A DNA stretch of 64,000 nt, taken from positions 124,001 through 188,000 of the forward strand of contig NZ_LSTV01000004.1 of NCBI RefSeq assembly GCF_001644225.1, read 5' to 3'. Every line of letters starts with the position of its first letter. Position 1 is the stretch's first letter. The stretch comes from Microbacterium oleivorans. Lineage in GTDB: Bacteria; Actinomycetota; Actinomycetes; Actinomycetales; Microbacteriaceae. Of the stretch, positions 26,086-36,159 are shown one piece after another. Position numbers and translations under genes: made by a program. The notes below the pieces were generated by a model. The model did not search any database. It worked only from the letters and a program-made list of their open reading frames with translations, and had not been told where the DNA came from.

Positions 26086-27309
26086 TCAGCCTTCGAGGGC
26101 GAGGCGCAGCTGCTCGACGGCCCAGTCGATCTCGGTGGCGCGGATGACCAGCGGCGGTGCCATGCGGATGGTCTGCCCGTGCGTGTCCTTGACGAGGACT
26201 CCTCGCGCGAGCAGCCGCTCGGCGACCTGGCGGCCGGTGCCGACGGCCGGGTCGATGTCGACGCCCGCCCAGAGGCCCGCGACGCGGATCGCCGTGACAC
26301 CCGCCCCGAGGAGGGGCTCGAGCCGCGCGCGCAGGTGGTCGCCGAGCGACAGTGCGCGCTTCTGCAGATCGCCGGTGCGGAGCAGGTCGACGACGGCGAG
26401 ACCGACGGCCGCCGCGAGCGGGTTGCCGCCGAAGGTCGAGCCGTGCTCGCCGGGGTGGATGACACCCAGCACGTCACGATCGCCCACGACGGCGGACACG
26501 GGGAGGATGCCGCCGCCCAGCGCCTTGCCGAGCAGGTACAGATCGGGGATGACACCCTCGCGCTCGCACGCGAACGTCGTGCCGACCCGCCCGAGGCCGG
26601 ACTGGATCTCGTCGGCGATGAACAGCACGTTCGCCGCGGTGCAGGCCTCGCGCACGGCGCGGAGGTACCCGTCCGGCGGGATGACCACGCCCGCCTCGCC
26701 CTGGATCGGCTCGATGAGGACGGCGGCGGTGTTCTCGTCGATCGCGGCGGCCAGGGCCGCGGCGTCCCCGTAGCGCACGATCTCGAACCCGGGCGCGAAC
26801 GGCCCGAAGCCGTCGCGGGCCTGCGGGTCGTCGCTGAAACCCACGATGGTCGTCGTGCGGCCGTGGAAGTTGCCGGCCGCGACGACGATCTTCGCCGCCC
26901 CGTCGGGCACCCCCTTCACGCGGTACGCCCACGCCCGCGCCACCTTGATGCCGGTCTCGACGGCTTCGGCGCCCGTGTTCATCGGTAGGACCATGTCCTT
27001 GCCGGCGAGGGCGGCGAGCGCGTCGGCAAAGGTGCCGAGGCGGTCGTTGTGGAACGCCCGGCTGGTGAGGGTCAGTCGCCCGAGCTGCTCCGTCGCTGCG
27101 GCGACGAGGGCGGGATGCCGGTGCCCGAAGTTCAGGGCCGAGTACGCCGACAGCAGGTCGAGGTAGCGCCGCCCCTCGACGTCGGTGACCCACGACCCCT
27201 CCCCCTCGGCGACCACGACGGGGAGGGGGTGGTAGTTGTGCGCCACGTGGGCTTCTTCGGCCCCGATGAGATCTGCGGACGGGGTCGTCTGGGGCCGGAC
27301 GTCGGTCAT
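26086..27309 (-). CDS. rocD: Ornithine aminotransferase
   Basis: 407 residues; start at MTDVRPQ, which overlaps the stop of the upstream amidinotransferase-family gene (ATGA). Class-III aminotransferase features are present: PMNTGAEAVETGIK, ADEIQSGLGRVG and the PLP lysine in LLGKALGGGILPVSA. The YSALNFGHRHP and LTSRAFHND segments are typical of ornithine aminotransferase. It converts ornithine and 2-oxoglutarate to glutamate-5-semialdehyde and glutamate, feeding the P5C dehydrogenase half of the nearby PutA. Coupling to a ddaH-like gene suggests arginine-derived ornithine is the source. Confidence 0.93.
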   Translation of the reverse strand: MTDVRPQTTPSADLIGAEEAHVAHNYHPLPVVVAEGEGSWVTDVEGRRYLDLLSAYSALNFGHRHPALVAAATEQLGRLTLTSRAFHNDRLGTFADALAALAGKDMVLPMNTGAEAVETGIKVARAWAYRVKGVPDGAAKIVVAAGNFHGRTTTIVGFSDDPQARDGFGPFAPGFEIVRYGDAAALAAAIDENTAAVLIEPIQGEAGVVIPPDGYLRAVREACTAANVLFIADEIQSGLGRVGTTFACEREGVIPDLYLLGKALGGGILPVSAVVGDRDVLGVIHPGEHGSTFGGNPLAAAVGLAVVDLLRTGDLQKRALSLGDHLRARLEPLLGAGVTAIRVAGLWAGVDIDPAVGTGRQVAERLLARGVLVKDTHGQTIRMAPPLVIRATEIDWAVEQLRLALEG

Positions 27310-28172
27310 CGCGCACCTCCGCGCAGTTCGAGCGTGCAGCACTTGATGCCGCCGCCGCCGAGCAGGAGCTCGGACAGATCGATGGGGACGGGGATGTAGC
27401 CGCGCTCCTCGAGCTGCGCGGCGAAGCCGGTGGCGCGGGGCGAGACGAAGACATGGAGGCCGTCGCTGGCCGCGTTCAGCCCGAAGACGGCACCGTCGGC
27501 ATCCGACACGTGGATGGCGTCGGGGTAGCGCTCGGCGAGCACCCGCTGCGACGCCTCGTCGAACGCGGACGGCAGGTAGGCGATGTTCGCCCGCTCGACT
27601 CCCGTGGGGCCCTCGACGGGATCCAGGACGGTGATGGCCGTGTCGAGGTGGTAGAACCGCGGATCGACGAGGCGCAGTGACACCACCTCGCGCCCGAAGA
27701 CCTCGGCGAGTTCGCGGTGACTGTCCCCGACCGACCGGAATCCGGTGCCCGCGAGGATCGTGTCGCCGACGAGGAGGAAGTCACCCTCGCCCTCCTGCAC
27801 CTCGACGGGCTCGACGACCTCGAAGCCGTGTGCGGCGAACCAGTCCATGAACGGCCGCTCCTCGCCACGGCGCTCGTCGACACGGAAGCGGACTCCCAGC
27901 GCCCGCCCGTCGACGATGAATCCGCCGTTCGCGGTGTAGACCATGTCGGGCAGCCCGGGCACCGGATCGATGAGCTCCACCTGGTGCCCGAGGGCGACGT
28001 ACGCGTCGTGGAGCGCCTGCCACTGGCGCACGGCCTTCGCGGTGTCGGTGGGGTTCGCCGGCTCCATCCACGGGTTGATGCTGTACGACACCGTGAAGTG
28101 GTCCGGTCGGCACATCAGGTAGCGGCGGCGCTGGGCGATCCGCAGAGGCACCGTGTCGTTCTGCGTCGTCAT
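27306..28172 (-). CDS. Dimethylargininase/amidinotransferase-family hydrolase, possible arginine dihydrolase
   Basis: 288 residues of the guanidino-modifying fold. Catalytic residues expected for dimethylargininase are visible: His in FYHLDTAITVL, acidic residues in EGEGDFLLVG, and the nucleophile cysteine in GGIKCCTLEL near the C-terminus. The N-terminal YTANGGFIVDG contains an Asn-Gly-Gly motif. By family it releases citrulline from (methylated) arginine. Being translationally coupled to rocD, which needs ornithine, it may instead be an ArgZ-type arginine dihydrolase giving ornithine directly. Sequence alone does not settle this. Confidence 0.85.
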   Translation of the reverse strand: MTTQNDTVPLRIAQRRRYLMCRPDHFTVSYSINPWMEPANPTDTAKAVRQWQALHDAYVALGHQVELIDPVPGLPDMVYTANGGFIVDGRALGVRFRVDERRGEERPFMDWFAAHGFEVVEPVEVQEGEGDFLLVGDTILAGTGFRSVGDSHRELAEVFGREVVSLRLVDPRFYHLDTAITVLDPVEGPTGVERANIAYLPSAFDEASQRVLAERYPDAIHVSDADGAVFGLNAASDGLHVFVSPRATGFAAQLEERGYIPVPIDLSELLLGGGGIKCCTLELRGGAR

Positions 28173-28337
28173 TCTCGCTCCTCGTTCCCGGGGCGGCGGA
28201 CGCTGTCCAGAGGCCCGACGGAGCTTGCGGAAGCCGACGAATCGGGCACGCCGGGATCCATCATGCCAGGTCGATCCGAGAGGGCGACGGTGGACAGGCG
28301 CCTCGGATGCATGCCGATGAATGACAGGATGCAGAGC

Positions 28338-29087
28338 ATGGCCAGACGCACGGGTGAACAGACGAAGACCCTCCTGCTGCGCACCGGTATGCAGATGCTC
28401 CTCGAGCGCGGCGTCAGTGCCGGCGTCCAGCACATCCGACTGCAGGACGTCCTCCGCCGCGCGGGACTCACCACCGGGGCGGCCTACCGACTCTGGAGCG
28501 ACCAGGCCGACTACCACCGCGAGCTCGCCGTCGCCATGATGCGGATGCGCGTGGCCGGCCCCGCCGATGCGATGCGTGCCCAGGTCGAGGAGCTCATCGG
28601 CGAAGAGGTCACCGGCGAGGAGATCATCCGCCAGGCGGCCCGGCAGCACGTCCTCGCCGCGGAGCTGTCCACCGAGGACCCGACCGATCTGCTCGAGGCG
28701 CAGTCGTTCCGGGTGGCTTTGGCGCTGCGGACGGCCGCGGACACCTGGCCGGAGCTCACCGAGGCCAGCCACGAGCGTCACCGCGAGTCCATCCGGGCAT
28801 TCACCGAGCTCTACCAGTACGTCATCGACGCCTACGGGATGCGCATGCGCGAGGGGCTGACGATCGACGATTTCGCCGAGGCGATGGCGGCGATGGCCGA
28901 GGGCTTCGCCATCCGGTCCCTCGAACGGATCCCGCACCCGACGTTCCGTCTGTCGGGCGCGGACGGCACACCGACCGGCGAGTGGACGCTGCTGGGGCTC
29001 ACGGTGCGCGCGCTCGTCGACTCGTTCATGGTGCCGCGGGAGGACGCCGACCCCGACACCTACGCCCGTCGTCCGCACTACTCCTGA
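28338..29087 (+). CDS. TetR-like transcriptional regulator, probably of arginine/proline genes
   Basis: 249 residues. Three upstream in-frame ATGs exist (28311, 28317, 28329); 28338 is preferred because CAGGAT ends seven bases before it and the protein then starts MARRTGEQTK, directly ahead of the helix-turn-helix (IRLQDVLRRAGLTTGAAYRLW). The rest is an all-helical effector domain, larger than average for TetR, with a C-terminus rich in Met and Phe. It is divergent from ddaH-rocD and convergent to putA, so it is well placed to control both. The ligand is unknown. Confidence 0.8.
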   Translation: MARRTGEQTKTLLLRTGMQMLLERGVSAGVQHIRLQDVLRRAGLTTGAAYRLWSDQADYHRELAVAMMRMRVAGPADAMRAQVEELIGEEVTGEEIIRQAARQHVLAAELSTEDPTDLLEAQSFRVALALRTAADTWPELTEASHERHRESIRAFTELYQYVIDAYGMRMREGLTIDDFAEAMAAMAEGFAIRSLERIPHPTFRLSGADGTPTGEWTLLGLTVRALVDSFMVPREDADPDTYARRPHYS

Positions 29088-29105
29088 GCCGCCGGGACGA
29101 AAGAT

Positions 29106-29167
29106 GCCCCGGGCCGAGGACGCCAGGTCCTCGATCCGGGGCGACACTCCCCCCGGAGTGTTCTTGT
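29106..29167. terminator. Tandem hairpins between convergent TetR-like and putA genes
   Basis: First: GCCCCGG/CCGGGGC (29106-29112, 29136-29142) enclosing CGAGGAC/GTCCTCG (29115-29121, 29127-29133). Second: ACACTCC-CCCC-GGAGTGT (29144-29161), a perfect 7-bp stem followed by TCTTGT. The second looks like an intrinsic terminator for the rightward gene, and the pair may serve both directions. Confidence 0.65.
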
Positions 29168-29284
29168 GCGCCTCCCCCAGAAGCGCACGAGGACAGTCAA
29201 CAGGGTGGACGGACGCCGCACCAGAAAGATAAGTTGTTTTCTTCTTCGGATGGATAAATCCGTCGTCGGCCGCCCCGCCCGGTC

Positions 29285-32200
29285 TCAGATGACGGCTTCG
29301 CTCCACCGGTCGGGGTTGCCGAAGCGGTGCGCCGTGATCGTGATCGACTGCTCGCGCAGGAATGGGAGCAGTTCGATCCGCCCGGCCTGCGTGACCTCGT
29401 CGGCGTAGACGGCCAGATCCGGATCGCCCGAGATCGCGGCGGCGAGCGCGGTGCGCACCTCGCCCGCCTGCTCCGGCGGCCCCACCAGGCGCACCCGGTC
29501 GGCCCGCGCGGGGACGCCCTCCGCGCGGGGCGCCGCCATCCGCGCGATCCAGTCCTCGTCCGATTCGACGAACACCGCCACCTCGAGCGCGCCGAGCGCC
29601 TGTCGCACGGTGGCGGGCAGTCCCGCGGGCGTGCTGACGGTGAACGTCGAGCGGGCGCGGACGGCGGCGATGATCGCGCGCACGAGCGCCTGCGGCGCGG
29701 CATCCGTCGTCGATCGGATCTCGACGCTCGCCGGACGGTAGCGGAAGAGGTTGCGCTCGACGCCCAGGTGCGAGACATCGACGACCTTGCCGAAGGTGCG
29801 GTCCCACGCGACGGCGTCGGACAACGCCGCACGGCGCAGCCACTCGAACGCCTCGTAGCCCAGGGCGGGCTGGGCCGCCTCGATGACGTCGGCGATCGAC
29901 GAGTCGAGCCCCTTGAGGTGCAGCGTCGACGACGCCGCCACCCCCGCCGTCGGCCGCCACGACCCGAGTCCGACGAGGTGGTTCGGACCGCCGGCCTTCG
30001 CGCCGCCGCCCACGGAAGACCGCTTCCAGCCGCCGAACGGCTGACGCTGGACGATCGCGCCCGTCGTGCCGCGGTTGACGTAGAGGTTGCCCGCCTCGAC
30101 CCGGTCGAGCCACACAGCGAGGTCGTCGGGGTTCTGCGTGTAGAGGCCCGCGGTGAGGCCGTAGTCGACCGCGTTCTGCAGCTCGATCGCGTGCTCGAGC
30201 GACCGCGCGTGCATGACCCCCAGGACGGGGCCGAAGAACTCCTCGAGGTGCACCCGCGAGCCGGGCTTCACCCCGGTGCGGATGCCGGGGGTCCAGAGCC
30301 GTCCGCCGTAGCGCTGGTGCGGCAGTTCGCGCGGCTCGACGAGCCACTCCTCGTCCTCGTCGAGGGTCGTCAGCGCCCAGGCGAGCTTGCCGGTCGGGGC
30401 CTCGACGAGGGGGCCGACCTCGGTCAGCGGGTCCTCGGGCGCGCCCACGCGGAGCGAGGTCGCGGCATCCACCAACTGACGGCGGAACCGCTGCGACCGG
30501 GCGACCGGACCGACGAGGATCGCGAGCGAGGCGGCGGAGCATTTCTGTCCCGCGTGGCCGAACGCCGAACGGACGAGATCGGATGCCGCCAGGTCGAGGT
30601 CGGCCGAGGGCATCACGATCATGGCGTTCTTGCCGCTCGTCTCGGCTTGCAGGGCGAGGTCCGGACGCCAGGAGCGGAAGAGCGCGGCCGTCTCGAAGGA
30701 TCCCGTGAGGATGACGCGGTCCACCGACGGGTGCGTGATGAGCTGCGTGCCGAGGCCGCCTTCGTCGAGATCGACGAGGGCGAGGATGTCGCGGCCGACA
30801 GCGGCGCCGTCCAGGGCCTCCCAGATCGCCTCGGCCACCACCGCAGCGCAGCGGCGGGCCTGGGGTGCGGGCTTGAAGACGACACCCGAGCCCGCCGCGA
30901 GGGCGGCCAGCGCGCCGCCGGCGGGGATCGCGACCGGGAAGTTCCACGGCGGCGTGACGACCGTCACCCGGTCGGGGACGAAGACGGCACCGCTCACCCG
31001 GTCGAGCTCGCGCGCGGTCGCGGCGTAGTAGCGGGCGAAATCGACGGCTTCGCTCACCTCGACGTCGGCCTCGGCGAGGGTCTTGCCGGTCTCGGATGCC
31101 GCGACCTCGATGAGCTCGGCGCGGCGACGTTCGAGCGCGCCGGCCGCACGGAGGAGGACCTCGGCGCGATCGGCGGCGGGCAGCGAGCCCCATGCGCCGG
31201 CCGCCGAACCCACGCGGCCGAGCAGGGCCTCGAGCTCGGACTCGGTGCCGATGCGGGCTGCGGCGATCGCGGCATCCCCCGCCGTCGACGACGGGACACG
31301 GCCGAGGATCTCGCGCGCCCACGCGCGGTTCGCGGGGAGGGCGGGGTCGGTGTCGGCGGCGTTGCGGAAACCGGGGGCGCCCGCGGCGGCGGCGCTCTCA
31401 CGCGGCGAGAAAACGGCGGTCTCGACGAACGCGTCGCCGGCGAACCCCCCGGGCAGGCCGGCCGGCTGCGTCTCGTCGGGGTCCGCCGGGCGCGCGTCCT
31501 TCGCGGCGATGCCGAGGACGACCTGCGTGAGGGCGGCGTCATCGGAGGGCGCGGGGGCCGCGGCATCCGTCGTCATCGTCACCTCATCGGCGGCTGCCGC
31601 CGTGCGGTCCTGGCGGCGCCGAGGTCCGGTCACCAGCGTGCGGTCGGCGGCGCGGTCGATGGATGCCGCGAACCGGTCGCGCTCGCGCACGAACATGGCC
31701 CGGTCGTAGGCGAGGTCGAACGCGGCGGAGAGGAAGTTCTCGCTCGAGGCGTTCTCCTCGAGCCGGCGGACGAGGTAGCTGATCGCGACGTCGAACTCGT
31801 CCGGCCGCACGACGGGGACGTAGAGCAGCACGTGCCCGACCTCGCGGGCGACGGCCTGCACCTGGCCCTGCGCCATGCCGAGGAGCATCTCGACCTCGAC
31901 GTCACGCTGCACCCCGCGCTCGCCGGCGAGCAGCCATGCGTACGCGATGTGGAAGAGATTGTGTCCGGCGACGCCGATCCGCACCGCCTCGGTGTTCTCC
32001 GGGCGCAGCGTCTCGTCGAGGCAGCGCACGTAGTTCGCGTCGGTGTCGAGCTTGGAGTCGTAGGGGGCGGTGGGCCAGTCGTGCATGACCGCGTCGACGT
32101 GTTCCATCGCGAGGTTCGCACCCTTGACGAGGCGGATCTTGATGCGGGCGCCGCCGGCCGCGACGCGCTCGCGCGCCCACGCGGTGAGCGTTCGGAGGGC

Positions 32201-32995
32201 GGGGAGGGCGTCGGGCAGGTAGGCCTGCAGCACGATGCCGGCCTCGAGGCCCTTCAGGCGCGGGTCGTCCAGCACCCGCATGAACACGGCCATCGTCAGG
32301 TCGAGGTCGCGGTACTCCTCCATGTCGAGGTTGAGGAACGTGCCGTCCTCGGCCGCCGACAGGTAGAGGGGGCGCAGCCGCTCGACGACGCGGTCGACGA
32401 TCTCGTCGAACGCCCACATCGAGAGGTGGCTCGCGATCGCCGAGACCTTCACCGAGACGTAGTCGACGTCGTCGCGCCGGACGAGCTCGTGGATCCCCTC
32501 GAGGCGTCGGAGGGCTTCGGCCTCGCCGAGCACCGCCTCGCCGAGGAGGTTGAGGTTGAGACGCGCCCCCGACTCGCGCAGGGTCTGCAGGGCGGGCCCG
32601 AGCTTGTCGGGTCGGGCGTCGACGATGAGGTGACCGACCATCTCGCGCAGCACGCGACGGGCGATGGGGACGACGGGCGTCGGGAGGACGGGGGCGACGA
32701 CGCCGCCCGTCCGCACGGCTGCCCGGAGGTACCAGGGCAGGAAGGCGGGGGCGAGCGGCGCGACACGCTGCAGGTTGGTGGCCGCGGCGGTGAGGGACTC
32801 CGGTCGCATCACCCCGTCGACGAAGCCGAGGGTGAACGGCAGGCCGTTCGGGTCCTTCAACACCCCCGCGAGACGCTCGGCCGACGGGTCGACGGTGACC
32901 TCGGCGGATTCGGCGACCCAGCGCTCTGCGAGGGCGATGGCCCGCTCGGCGAGGTCGGAGGAGGGCGCTTGTGGCGCGACAGAGCTGTCCGACAT
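29285..32995 (-). CDS. putA: Bifunctional proline dehydrogenase/L-glutamate-gamma-semialdehyde dehydrogenase
   Basis: 1236 residues; -10-like TAGGCT ends seven bases before the ATG. The N-terminal proline dehydrogenase barrel spans roughly residues 70-450 (VSVKVSAI, LNLDMEEYRDLDLT, IRLVKGANLAMEH, YVPVVRPDEFDVAISYLVRRLEEN). A linker follows, then an aldehyde dehydrogenase domain with TPPWNFPVAIPAGG, Glu in LQAETSGKNAM and catalytic Cys in GHAGQKCSAASLAI. It oxidises proline to glutamate via P5C with FAD and NAD. No ribbon-helix-helix repressor domain is present at the N-terminus, so it is not self-regulating as in enteric bacteria. It also completes ornithine breakdown started by RocD. Confidence 0.96.
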   Translation of the reverse strand: MSDSSVAPQAPSSDLAERAIALAERWVAESAEVTVDPSAERLAGVLKDPNGLPFTLGFVDGVMRPESLTAAATNLQRVAPLAPAFLPWYLRAAVRTGGVVAPVLPTPVVPIARRVLREMVGHLIVDARPDKLGPALQTLRESGARLNLNLLGEAVLGEAEALRRLEGIHELVRRDDVDYVSVKVSAIASHLSMWAFDEIVDRVVERLRPLYLSAAEDGTFLNLDMEEYRDLDLTMAVFMRVLDDPRLKGLEAGIVLQAYLPDALPALRTLTAWARERVAAGGARIKIRLVKGANLAMEHVDAVMHDWPTAPYDSKLDTDANYVRCLDETLRPENTEAVRIGVAGHNLFHIAYAWLLAGERGVQRDVEVEMLLGMAQGQVQAVAREVGHVLLYVPVVRPDEFDVAISYLVRRLEENASSENFLSAAFDLAYDRAMFVRERDRFAASIDRAADRTLVTGPRRRQDRTAAAADEVTMTTDAAAPAPSDDAALTQVVLGIAAKDARPADPDETQPAGLPGGFAGDAFVETAVFSPRESAAAAGAPGFRNAADTDPALPANRAWAREILGRVPSSTAGDAAIAAARIGTESELEALLGRVGSAAGAWGSLPAADRAEVLLRAAGALERRRAELIEVAASETGKTLAEADVEVSEAVDFARYYAATARELDRVSGAVFVPDRVTVVTPPWNFPVAIPAGGALAALAAGSGVVFKPAPQARRCAAVVAEAIWEALDGAAVGRDILALVDLDEGGLGTQLITHPSVDRVILTGSFETAALFRSWRPDLALQAETSGKNAMIVMPSADLDLAASDLVRSAFGHAGQKCSAASLAILVGPVARSQRFRRQLVDAATSLRVGAPEDPLTEVGPLVEAPTGKLAWALTTLDEDEEWLVEPRELPHQRYGGRLWTPGIRTGVKPGSRVHLEEFFGPVLGVMHARSLEHAIELQNAVDYGLTAGLYTQNPDDLAVWLDRVEAGNLYVNRGTTGAIVQRQPFGGWKRSSVGGGAKAGGPNHLVGLGSWRPTAGVAASSTLHLKGLDSSIADVIEAAQPALGYEAFEWLRRAALSDAVAWDRTFGKVVDVSHLGVERNLFRYRPASVEIRSTTDAAPQALVRAIIAAVRARSTFTVSTPAGLPATVRQALGALEVAVFVESDEDWIARMAAPRAEGVPARADRVRLVGPPEQAGEVRTALAAAISGDPDLAVYADEVTQAGRIELLPFLREQSITITAHRFGNPDRWSEAVI

Positions 32996-33039
32996 GACGC
33001 TCAGCCTATGCGCGCCTCCGGCCGCCGGGGCGGGACACG

Positions 33040-33600
33040 CTAGGGCCAGATACTGGGCGCTTCGGCACGGGTCGAGGGAAGAGCGGATGCCGCGGCCCAG
33101 TCGTGGATCCACTGCGGGATCTCGGGCAGGGTGTCGGGCCGGTGGAGCGCGTCGAACAGCTCCTCGAGGGGCACGATGCCGCCGGACTTGCGGAGGAACC
33201 GGACACGCAGGACCATCTCGGCGTAGATCTCGCCGTCGACGACCGCGCGGTGCATCTGGAAGACGGACTTGTCGTCGTGGCCGATGATCCGCGTCTCGAC
33301 CGTGAAGCGCTGCCACAGCTGCAGAGATTTGCGGAACGTGACCGTCTCGCTCGCGACGACGCCGTACCAGCCGCGCTCGTCCATCGTCTGCCAGATGCCG
33401 GTGCGGGTGAGCAGGTCGAACCGGCCGAGGTCGAACAGTGAGGCGTAGCGACCGTTGTTCATGTGGCCGAGCAGGTCGATGTCCGTCGGCAGGGTCCGCA
33501 GCCGGATCCGGCCCACCGCGTCGGGCGGGAGGGGCCCGCGGCGGCGGTACAGCACCCGCGCGCGCATCAGGGTCAGCAGGGTCCGCCACCATACGTTCAC
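33040..33600 (-). CDS. Acyl-CoA thioesterase, hotdog fold (4HBT/THEM6-like)
   Basis: 186 residues; GTG start with TAGGCT eight bases upstream. The hotdog signature is TDIDLLGHMNNGRYASLFDLGRFD, with Asp and His-Met-Asn-Asn as in 4-hydroxybenzoyl-CoA thioesterase relatives; a central ASETVTFRKSLQLW strand matches the eukaryotic-like THEM6 group. A hydrophobic, Arg-rich first 20 residues may bind membrane. Probably hydrolyses an acyl-CoA; chain length is unknown. It lies just beyond putA on the same strand but has its own promoter-like element. Confidence 0.85.
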   Translation of the reverse strand: MNVWWRTLLTLMRARVLYRRRGPLPPDAVGRIRLRTLPTDIDLLGHMNNGRYASLFDLGRFDLLTRTGIWQTMDERGWYGVVASETVTFRKSLQLWQRFTVETRIIGHDDKSVFQMHRAVVDGEIYAEMVLRVRFLRKSGGIVPLEELFDALHRPDTLPEIPQWIHDWAAASALPSTRAEAPSIWP

Positions 33601-33732
33601 GAGCGGCGAGCCTAGTCATGGTCACGCGCACAGTGCGGCATCCGTTGTCGCTCTCCGACAGTCGACGGGCCGCGCGCGCGGGGGCGCCCCTGTCGATTTC
33701 ACGATCTGTCGGGCCGTGCGTAGAGTCTGGCC

Positions 33733-34242
33733 ATGGACCCCGAACTCCAGACCGACATCGTCGTCCGTCCCGTTCGCGATGTGGATGCCGAAGCTCTCGG
33801 TCGCGTGCATGCGACGTGCTGGCACGAGACCTACGACCACCTCATCAGCAAGGCCGCGCTCGAGAACGTGTCGGCCCGCCGCCTCGCCGAGTTGTGGACG
33901 CACTGGGCCCAGCAGGGTCCCGACTTCCGCATGGTCGCCGCTCTCGTCGGCGGCGAGATCGTGGGATTCGCCGGCTCCGGGCCCGCCCGCGACCGCGACG
34001 CGCCCCGCAACCGCGAGCTCTACTTCATCTACCTGCTCGACGCGTGGCACGGCACCGGCATCGGCCAGCGCCTGTTCGACGCCGTCGTCCCGGACGATGA
34101 CACTGCGCTGTACCTGTGGGTCGCCGAAGACAACCCCCGCGCCCACCGCTTCTACACCCGCAACGGGTTCGCCCTCGACGGGGCGAGCCACACCGAACCC
34201 TTCCTCGGCGAGACGCTGACGGAGGTCCGCTTCGTGCGCTGA
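33733..34242 (+). CDS. GNAT-family N-acetyltransferase
   Basis: 169 residues; TAGAGT ends six bases before the ATG. GNAT fold: an N-terminal TDIVVRPVRDVDAEALGRVH strand-helix, the central beta strand LYFIYLLDAWHGTGIGQRLFD with the acetyl-CoA pyrophosphate loop (Gln/Arg-x-x-Gly-x-Gly type), and a C-terminal NPRAHRFYTRNGFALDG motif. Resembles the RimI-like/phosphinothricin acetyltransferase-like group. The substrate could be an amine, amino acid or protein N-terminus; context gives no clue. Confidence 0.88.
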   Translation: MDPELQTDIVVRPVRDVDAEALGRVHATCWHETYDHLISKAALENVSARRLAELWTHWAQQGPDFRMVAALVGGEIVGFAGSGPARDRDAPRNRELYFIYLLDAWHGTGIGQRLFDAVVPDDDTALYLWVAEDNPRAHRFYTRNGFALDGASHTEPFLGETLTEVRFVR

Positions 34243-34434
34243 CGCACGCTCGGAGACTCGACGGCGCGGCATCCCGTTTCGGATGCCGCGCCGTCGGCCG
34301 TTTCGGGGGTGTGGGGGTCGGCCGTGACGTCTGCACAATCGCCGGGGCTGGTGTGAACTCGCGCGCCGGAATCGGCCGCACGCGCACCTCGCGTCGTGCA
34401 TCCGTCACCGATGCGGATGCCGCACGGCGCGGGG

Positions 34435-36153
34435 TCAGCGGCTCTTGACCTCGCCGAACAGGCGGGCGATCGGGGCGACGACGAGCGGACGCATCGCGAC
34501 GTAGGCCGCGACGATGACCGCGATCGACAGGGCGAAGAGCCAGAAGCCGGTCCAGTTGTCGGCGTACGCGTCAGGATCCGTCGAGCCCTGCGCCGCGTAC
34601 ATGTGGTTCAGGTTGCGCAGCGCCCCGGTCGAGAGCACCAGGAGAACGTGGACGGCGATGAACGCGACGAAGTAGAGCATCGTCGGGAAGTGCAGCTTGC
34701 GGGCCCACTCGACGGGGTACACGCGGTTCAGCGTCGCCGCCTGCTTCGGCCACATCGCGCTCATCCGATATCCGGTGAGCGCGGCGACGGGTGCGGCGAG
34801 GAAGATCGTCGTGAAGTAGGCGAGCTGCTGCAGCGCGTTGTAGTTGACCCACCCGTTCTCGGTCGGCCAGTCGAGGGAGACGTACTGCAGAGCGGCGGAC
34901 AGCGCGTTCGGGAACACCTCCCACGAGGTCGGGATCACCCGCATCCACTGACCGGTCGCGAAGAGCAGGACGACGAAGATCAGGCCGTTGGCCAGCCACA
35001 GGATGTCGAGGGCCTGGTGCAGCCAGAGCGTGAGGCTCATGCGGCGCTTGCGGTCCTTCTTGGAGATCCACATGGCGGCCGGTCGCTTCTCGGAGCGGAC
35101 CTGCAGGCCGGTGCGGATGATCAGCACCATGAAGAACGCGTTGAAGAAGTGCGACCAGTTCAACCAGGCGGGGAAGCCGACGGGCGCACCCTCGGGCAGG
35201 TGGTACTCGCCGGGGTAGGTGGCGAGGAAGTCCTGCAACGGTTCGAGGCTGAGGATCCAGCGCACCGCGAGCACCGCCATCGCGGCGGCGTAGAGGATCG
35301 CGCCTCCCCCGAGGACGATGACTCCCGCCCACTGCGCCTTCGTGAACGGACCGATGCGCGCGGGTTCCGGCCGGGGCGCGGGGCGGCGGGCGACGCCCGC
35401 GTGCGCGAGCGGGCGCTCGGCGAGCGGGGGGCGCGAGGCCTCCGGAGTGGCGACGGTCGCCGCCGGGGCCGGGGTGGCGGGCGCCGACGCGGGCGTGGGC
35501 TCGGGCTCCGAGGACGCCGAGACTGCATTCGCACGCCGAGACTGCGGCGCGAGATCGTCGTCTGGGCCGACACGTGCAGTCCGGCGAAGAGGGAGCGCGG
35601 CACGCGGGGCGGGCGTGGTCTCGGCGGGGGGCCAGGCGTCTTCGCCGGCGGCGCGCGGGAGGCCTCGGCGGACCGCGCCGGTCAGGGGGATGGATGCGGC
35701 GACGGGCGCGCTGACGCGGGTCGGTGCCCCCGGGTCGACGGACTGGGCCGCTGATGCCGCCGCCGGGGTCGCCACCTCCGGGTCCGGGCGATGCTCCGCC
35801 GACGCCGCACTCTCGGCCCGCGCCGGACCGGTGGATGCGGGGGGCCAGGGCTCGCCGCCGGGGGTTCGCGGCAGTCCGCGTCGTGTCGCGGTCGCGGGGG
35901 TGGAGGCGGGGTGCGAGGCCGCAGCATCGCCCGCCGTCGTCGAGGCGGGAGCGGGCGTCGCGGACTCGGCCGACGGTGTCGTGCCGGACTCGGTGCGCGG
36001 CGTCACCACGTCGGCGGTCGGAGTCTCCGCGGCCTCGTCGGCGACCCGAGCCGCGGCGGCGTCGGCGACCGGAGCCGACCCCGCAGGCGGCCAGGGCTCG
36101 CCGCCGGAGACGCGCGGGAGCCCCCGACGCACGGAACGCGCGTATGTCGCCAT
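34435..36153 (-). CDS. Cytochrome b561-like integral membrane protein with long repeat-bearing disordered N-terminus
   Basis: 572 residues. Residues 1-265 are Ala/Pro/Thr-rich and presumably disordered. They hold three copies of a 15-residue motif RRGLPR-(4-6)-WPP at 9-23, 91-105 and 162-176. From about residue 270 there are four to five transmembrane helices with histidines that could ligate haem ([33 protein letters not shown]), as in cytochrome b561 and formate-dehydrogenase gamma subunits. It lies seven bases after etfA on the same strand, so it may pass electrons between ETF and the quinone pool (inference). No molybdopterin partner is nearby. Confidence 0.85.
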   Translation of the reverse strand: MATYARSVRRGLPRVSGGEPWPPAGSAPVADAAAARVADEAAETPTADVVTPRTESGTTPSAESATPAPASTTAGDAAASHPASTPATATRRGLPRTPGGEPWPPASTGPARAESAASAEHRPDPEVATPAAASAAQSVDPGAPTRVSAPVAASIPLTGAVRRGLPRAAGEDAWPPAETTPAPRAALPLRRTARVGPDDDLAPQSRRANAVSASSEPEPTPASAPATPAPAATVATPEASRPPLAERPLAHAGVARRPAPRPEPARIGPFTKAQWAGVIVLGGGAILYAAAMAVLAVRWILSLEPLQDFLATYPGEYHLPEGAPVGFPAWLNWSHFFNAFFMVLIIRTGLQVRSEKRPAAMWISKKDRKRRMSLTLWLHQALDILWLANGLIFVVLLFATGQWMRVIPTSWEVFPNALSAALQYVSLDWPTENGWVNYNALQQLAYFTTIFLAAPVAALTGYRMSAMWPKQAATLNRVYPVEWARKLHFPTMLYFVAFIAVHVLLVLSTGALRNLNHMYAAQGSTDPDAYADNWTGFWLFALSIAVIVAAYVAMRPLVVAPIARLFGEVKSR

Positions 36154-36159
36154 CCGCTC

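Noticed and set aside
24441..26147. A 568-codon open frame on the + strand opposite the ATP-grasp gene
   Set aside because: Same GC-driven artefact; no recognisable motifs and no ribosome-binding site.
29327..33043. A 1,238-codon open frame on the + strand running opposite the whole putA gene
   Set aside because: High-GC codon bias keeps the opposite frame open; the translation is Arg/Gly/Asp-rich with no domain, while putA on the other strand has complete motifs.
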